DNA from: Streptomyces maremycinicus | Lineage (GTDB): Bacteria > Actinomycetota > Actinomycetes > Streptomycetales > Streptomycetaceae | NCBI RefSeq assembly: GCF_001184025.1 | Contig: NZ_BBYG01000009.1 | Coordinates: 560,052 to 624,051 of the forward strand | Direction: 5' to 3' | Length of the DNA stretch: 64,000 nt | Part shown: in pieces, positions 63,953-64,000 of the stretch | Position numbering within the stretch: the first letter of the stretch is position 1 | Layout: every line of letters starts with the position of its first letter | Notes under the pieces: model-generated | Databases searched by the model: none | What the model was told of the DNA's origin: nothing | What the model saw: only the letters and a program-made list of their open reading frames with translations | Program-made: the position numbers and the translations under genes

Positions 63953-64000
63953 GCGTAACGACCGTCCCCCATCCCGATTGTGAATGCGTCGCGTCAGGCT

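Overview
The window is a high-GC actinobacterial chromosome segment, almost certainly from a Streptomyces species close to, but not the same as, S. coelicolor. The evidence is codon-position GC bias, frequent GTG starts, 4-bp ATGA/GTGA gene overlaps, and an uninterrupted series of loci I recognise from S. coelicolor in the same order: ushX-sigH, wblE, a PdtaS-type kinase, nagB/das/dasR, nrdABS behind a cobalamin riboswitch, the albaflavenone pair, sigR-rsrA, aroA-rsgA, hisN and a Fur/CatR-type regulator. It reads as core chromosome. I see no insertion sequence, prophage, conjugative element or CRISPR array.

Layout. 0-2.4 kb: a histidine-phosphatase-fold protein lacking its catalytic histidines, a zinc-ribbon protein with a 10-residue repeat tail, and a divergent dihydrofolate-reductase-fold/TetR pair. 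2.5-5.0 kb: a two-gene operon encoding an EshA-type family 2B encapsulin shell protein (cyclic-nucleotide-binding fold inserted in an HK97-type shell protein) and a polyprenyl diphosphate synthase, translationally coupled and probably its cargo. 5.2-12.3 kb: a PLP enzyme, Na+/H+ antiporter, UBP zinc finger, the ushX-sigH stress sigma switch, a lipid kinase and WblE. 12.3-21.1 kb: a PdtaS-like kinase, then the aminosugar block: nagB, dasD, dasC, dasB, dasA and the GlcNAc regulator dasR, with five dre-like DasR operators visible between the genes. 21.2-23.1 kb: a DUF3311 protein and a sodium:solute symporter. 23.3-27.5 kb: a membrane-anchored STAND-type NTPase, a tandem repeat beside it and a decayed GNAT acetyltransferase.

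27.5-32.4 kb: the oxygen-dependent class Ia ribonucleotide reductase operon nrdA-nrdB-nrdS, controlled by two NrdR boxes and a cobalamin riboswitch. It is used when B12 for the alternative class II enzyme is scarce. 32.4-34.9 kb: CYP170A1-type P450 and epi-isozizaene synthase, which make albaflavenone. 35.2-41.7 kb: peptide deformylase, a TPR protein, two HD-GYP-type membrane proteins (one degenerate, the other split by a frameshift), and the sigR-rsrA thiol-stress switch with its autoregulatory promoter and its alternative long start.

41.7-49 kb: an SRAP/YedK DNA-crosslink peptidase, an M50-like protease, aroA, rsgA, an SMR transporter facing a TetR gene, hisN, a CBS protein and a Fur-family repressor. 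49-51.6 kb: two identical initiator tRNA genes, each with its own strong terminator, flanking a large Sel1-repeat protein. 51.6-60.7 kb: UPF0182, PPA1309-family, a Lon-like PDZ protease, moaE, a short-chain dehydrogenase, a zincin-like protein with an altered zinc motif and a Nudix hydrolase. 60.8-64 kb: three consecutive genes encoding AIM24-domain proteins, the first fused to TerD.

The items most worth following up are the encapsulin/prenyl-synthase pair, the TerD-AIM24 cluster, the STAND NTPase with a cysteine-bearing C-terminus, and the degenerate enzymes.
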